From positions 7,192,001-7,256,000 of the forward strand of contig NZ_JBBOCJ010000001.1 of NCBI RefSeq assembly GCF_038002345.1: DNA of 64,000 nucleotides, in the 5' to 3' direction. This document shows positions 61,295 to 64,000 of this stretch, piece after piece; position 1 is the first letter of the stretch, and each line of letters starts with the position of its first letter. The DNA is from Paenibacillus sp. FSL M7-0420. Its GTDB lineage: Bacteria; Bacillota; Bacilli; Paenibacillales; Paenibacillaceae. The position numbers and the translations under genes are program-made. The notes beneath the pieces were generated by a model, which searched no databases, was not told where the DNA came from, and was given only the letters and a program-made list of their open reading frames with translations.

Positions 61295-63294
61295 TCAAAT
61301 AACCCCTCTTTCGCTTCAATTTCGGCCAGCACTGCGAGCAGTCTGGCTTCCGCTTCTTTGGTTGTTCCTTCAAGCTGTACAGCCGCGTTGGACAGATGTC
61401 CGCCGCCGCCCAGCTTCTCCATGACTACCTGCACATTCATCCGACCCAGAGAACGGGCGCTGATGCCGATCAGGCCGTCAGGACGTTCACTGATGACGAA
61501 GGATGCCACCACATTCGTCATCCCAAGCAGCGTATCCGCCGTCTGGGCGATCAGCAGCTGCGGTATCTTCATCCCGGGCTGTGTGACCACCAGTGCTATC
61601 TGGTCATACACCATACGCGCATGCTTGATGATCTCCGCCTTCGAGATGTATTCCTGCAAATCCTCCTTCAGCATGCGCTGAATGAGAATCGTATCCGCCC
61701 CGACCCGGCGCAGGAACCCGGCCGCCTCGAAGGTCCGCGAACCTGTATGCAGCGCGAAATGCTTCGTATCGACCGTAATCCCGGCCAGCAGCATCGTGGC
61801 CTCCAGCGGGCTGAGCTTAATCTTGTCATGAATGTACTGCAGCAGCTCCGTCACCAGCTCACAGGTCGATGACGCATACGGCTCCAGATACACGAGCACA
61901 GCGTCATTGATGAACTCTTCACCCCGGCGGTGATGGTCAACCACCACAATCCGGCTGGCAACCTGCACCAGCCTCGGCTCCATAGTCATGGAAGCCTTGT
62001 GTGTATCCACAACAATGAGCAACGTATGCTCCGTCATCATCTGGAGAGCCTGCTCTGGCGTGATGAAGGTCTTGTAGAGCGCCTCATCCTTACGAATCTC
62101 CTCCATCATCCGGGTAATCGAAGGATTCGGTGTCTCCATCACAATGCTGGCTTCCACATTGTACATCTGTGCCGCCTTGAGCAGGCCAATCGCCGCCCCC
62201 ACCGCGTCAATATCCGGTATCCGGTGCCCCATAATCAGCACCCGGTCGCTCTCCTGCATCAGATCCCGCAGGGCGTGGGCGATCACCCGCGCCCGGACGC
62301 GGGTGCGTTTCTCGGCGGCATTGGTCTTGCCGCCGTAGAAGGAGAGCCGCTGGCCCGCCTTCACAGCGGCCTGGTCCCCGCCTCTGCCGAGCGCCATGTC
62401 CAGACTCGACTGGGCAAGCGCTCCCAGCTCACTGGCCGATTCCGAGCCGTAGGCAAGGCCTATGCTCAGCGTCATCGGCACCTTGAGGTCAGCCGTCATC
62501 TCACGGACCTCATCCAGCACCACGAACCTGCTCTCCTCCAGGGCCTGAAGGCTGCGGTGATTCAGCAGCATCAGGTAACGCTCGGAAGACAACCGGCGCA
62601 GATATACCTCGAATTGTTTGCTCCACTCGGTAATCTCACTGGCAACCTTGGCGATTAGCGAAGTGCGCTGCTGATCATCCATCCCCTGGGCGGCCTCATC
62701 CAGATTATCCATCATGACAATTCCAATCGCCAGCTTCTCTTCCTCATACCGCTCACGCAGCACCACAAGCTCGGTAATATCGAATAAATACAGCAGCCGT
62801 TCGCTTGGAATCACCACGACCTCATAATAACGGTCATCCACCGTAAGCTCATGGCGCTGCTCCTTCAATACCCCTTCCTTAACCGGTTCCCGCTTGGACG
62901 GCAGGCTCTGCAGAGAAGCCATAACCTCAGGCATCAGCTCCTGCATATCTTCACCCACAAGAGACTTGCGGGAGAAGATCTGGCCGGCATTCCGGTTATG
63001 CCATTCCACCGCCCGGTCCTCACTGTACAGGATAATTCCGAGCGGAAGCATGCTTACAGCCTCCCCCTCCACCCGCTTGATGCGGAAGGACAGGCCGTTG
63101 ATATAATCTACAAGGTTGCGGCGGAACGACAGCTCGGCCTGCAGCATGGTGAAACACAATGTGCCGGCCAGGAAGAGGCTGGCAACACCGAGGACCCAGT
63201 TATAGATACTCACTACTATAATCAGGACCAGCAGCAGTAAGAACGCCCACACGGTATGATAGCCGTGCCAGCGTCTTTGCAGAAATTTTGGCAT
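61291..63294 (-). CDS. gdpP: Cyclic-di-AMP phosphodiesterase GdpP
   Basis: This 667-residue membrane enzyme cleaves c-di-AMP to pApA. It has two N-terminal helices (about 15-55), a PAS domain that can bind heme (about 75-150), a degenerate GGDEF domain (about 175-305) and the DHH/DHHA1 catalytic part with [26 protein letters not shown] and [11 protein letters not shown]. All metal-binding motifs look intact. ATG at 63294 has a GGTGAGG site. c-di-AMP level controls potassium transport and wall stress, so the neighbourhood with WalRK is functionally related. It is coupled to rplI by a four-base overlap. Confidence 0.97.
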   Translation of the reverse strand: MPKFLQRRWHGYHTVWAFLLLLVLIIVVSIYNWVLGVASLFLAGTLCFTMLQAELSFRRNLVDYINGLSFRIKRVEGEAVSMLPLGIILYSEDRAVEWHNRNAGQIFSRKSLVGEDMQELMPEVMASLQSLPSKREPVKEGVLKEQRHELTVDDRYYEVVVIPSERLLYLFDITELVVLRERYEEEKLAIGIVMMDNLDEAAQGMDDQQRTSLIAKVASEITEWSKQFEVYLRRLSSERYLMLLNHRSLQALEESRFVVLDEVREMTADLKVPMTLSIGLAYGSESASELGALAQSSLDMALGRGGDQAAVKAGQRLSFYGGKTNAAEKRTRVRARVIAHALRDLMQESDRVLIMGHRIPDIDAVGAAIGLLKAAQMYNVEASIVMETPNPSITRMMEEIRKDEALYKTFITPEQALQMMTEHTLLIVVDTHKASMTMEPRLVQVASRIVVVDHHRRGEEFINDAVLVYLEPYASSTCELVTELLQYIHDKIKLSPLEATMLLAGITVDTKHFALHTGSRTFEAAGFLRRVGADTILIQRMLKEDLQEYISKAEIIKHARMVYDQIALVVTQPGMKIPQLLIAQTADTLLGMTNVVASFVISERPDGLIGISARSLGRMNVQVVMEKLGGGGHLSNAAVQLEGTTKEAEARLLAVLAEIEAKEGLFE

Positions 63295-63305
63295 GAGCCC
63301 TCACC

Positions 63306-64000
63306 CTATCGTTTCGATTTCTTCACAAGCTCCCGCAGCGGAAACGCCAGGTCCACCACACCAATAATCCAGAATCCCGGCAGAGCAATAACAGGAATGG
63401 CCAGCAGAAGAGCGATGATCTTGCTCCACTTCCGTTCATGCACCAGGAAGAAGAGGAAGCCGATGGTCTGAATCTTGAACGCAATCTGCAGCAGCGGCAG
63501 CAGATTGGCCGAGACCATTAGCATGAAGCCGCTGTCGGCACCGCCGAACAGCAGGCTGATTACGACGCCAAGCAGATAATACCAGATGAATGCTCTGGCC
63601 AGTCTCCATTCCCGCGCCGGCTTCAGCTTGGGCACCGCATATCCCATACTGTTCAGAATAGGGCGGACAATGGAATGGGTAATGACCGCAATCACGAACG
63701 CACTGAGGATCAGCGTCATCGGTATCGCCTGGATCGTCAGCCAGCTCATCTGGCCAATCTGATCGGAGGAGAGGGCGATCTCGGACAGCAGCGGATTGCT
63801 TGCCCCCATACTTGCCAGCCAGTCTGCATAGGTCTTCAGAACATCATAGACATAGTCGTACAAGTTGAACTTAAGGAACGTCGTACTGATCAGCAGGATC
63901 AGCAGGAATTCAGCTAGGATAGCGACCATACCGGCAATCAGTGTAGAAATCGCTGAAGCACGCTTCTTGTACCATCGTCCCATCACAAGGGCCGGGATTA
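63306..64000 (-). CDS. yybS: YybS-family membrane protein (partial, N-terminus outside window)
   Basis: This DUF2232 membrane protein is cut by the window edge. The visible frame, open to base 64000, includes IPALVMGRWYKKRASAISTLIAG, an internal segment of YybS, so the ATG at 63986 or 63983 is an internal Met rather than the true start. At least four membrane helices are seen (about 18-40, 85-110, 135-160, 195-215 from Met 63986). Function is unknown; it is linked to sporulation in Bacillus. It precedes gdpP by 11 bases, the usual order. Confidence 0.85.
   Translation of the reverse strand, partial: IPALVMGRWYKKRASAISTLIAGMVAILAEFLLILLISTTFLKFNLYDYVYDVLKTYADWLASMGASNPLLSEIALSSDQIGQMSWLTIQAIPMTLILSAFVIAVITHSIVRPILNSMGYAVPKLKPAREWRLARAFIWYYLLGVVISLLFGGADSGFMLMVSANLLPLLQIAFKIQTIGFLFFLVHERKWSKIIALLLAIPVIALPGFWIIGVVDLAFPLRELVKKSKR

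Overview
This window looks like a chromosomal segment close to the replication origin of a Paenibacillus-type Firmicute. The right half carries, all on the minus strand, the Bacillales block yybS-gdpP-rplI-dnaB-purA, then an M23 peptidase, walR-walK-walH-walI-walJ, an htrA-type protease and, further along, rlmH. Further hints are an S-layer-homology protein, a two-transmembrane AraC regulator next to a solute-binding lipoprotein, and a BA_5709-family CxxH/CxxC mini-protein. No rRNA, tRNA, transposase, recombinase or CRISPR array was seen.

Layout. About 1-15.9 kb is AT-richer accessory DNA: a partial deoxyribosyltransferase-like gene, an APH-like kinase, an AraC regulator, a minus-strand run of U32 peptidase, response regulator, histidine kinase, VanZ-like protein and two-gene ABC transporter, then small regulator/enzyme pairs (HxlR/DoxX, serine hydrolase, sialate esterase-like, Lrp/VOC) mixed with decayed genes. 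About 15.9-24.5 kb lies between three copies of a 17-bp sequence, one of which is the 3' end of rlmH. The inner segment (20.55-24.5 kb) carries DUF1989, LysE, YqcI/YcgG and an amino acid permease; the outer one (15.9-20.55 kb) carries an NmrA-like protein, a membrane protein, MarR, RsiV/SigV and a rifampin ADP-ribosyltransferase. This resembles serial integration of SCC-like elements at rlmH, but no ccr-type recombinase is visible here.

About 25-47 kb is GC-richer. It has a BlaI/M56 sensor operon whose third gene duplicates the receptor's outer domain, a PAP2 phosphatase fused to S-layer domains, an AraC sensor with an orphan solute-binding protein, ArsR/MFS, oligoendopeptidase F, a triple tandem hairpin repeat, cydABCD under FNR-like and Rex-like sites, and cold-shock genes. 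About 47.6-64 kb is the conserved core: htrA, the wal operon, the M23 peptidase, purA, dnaB, rplI, gdpP and yybS. A 225-bp imperfect palindrome lies between purA and a small exported protein.

Starts were moved from the longest ORF to the codon with a fitting ribosome-binding site wherever the sequence allowed. Family assignments rest on recognisable motifs only; no database search was run.
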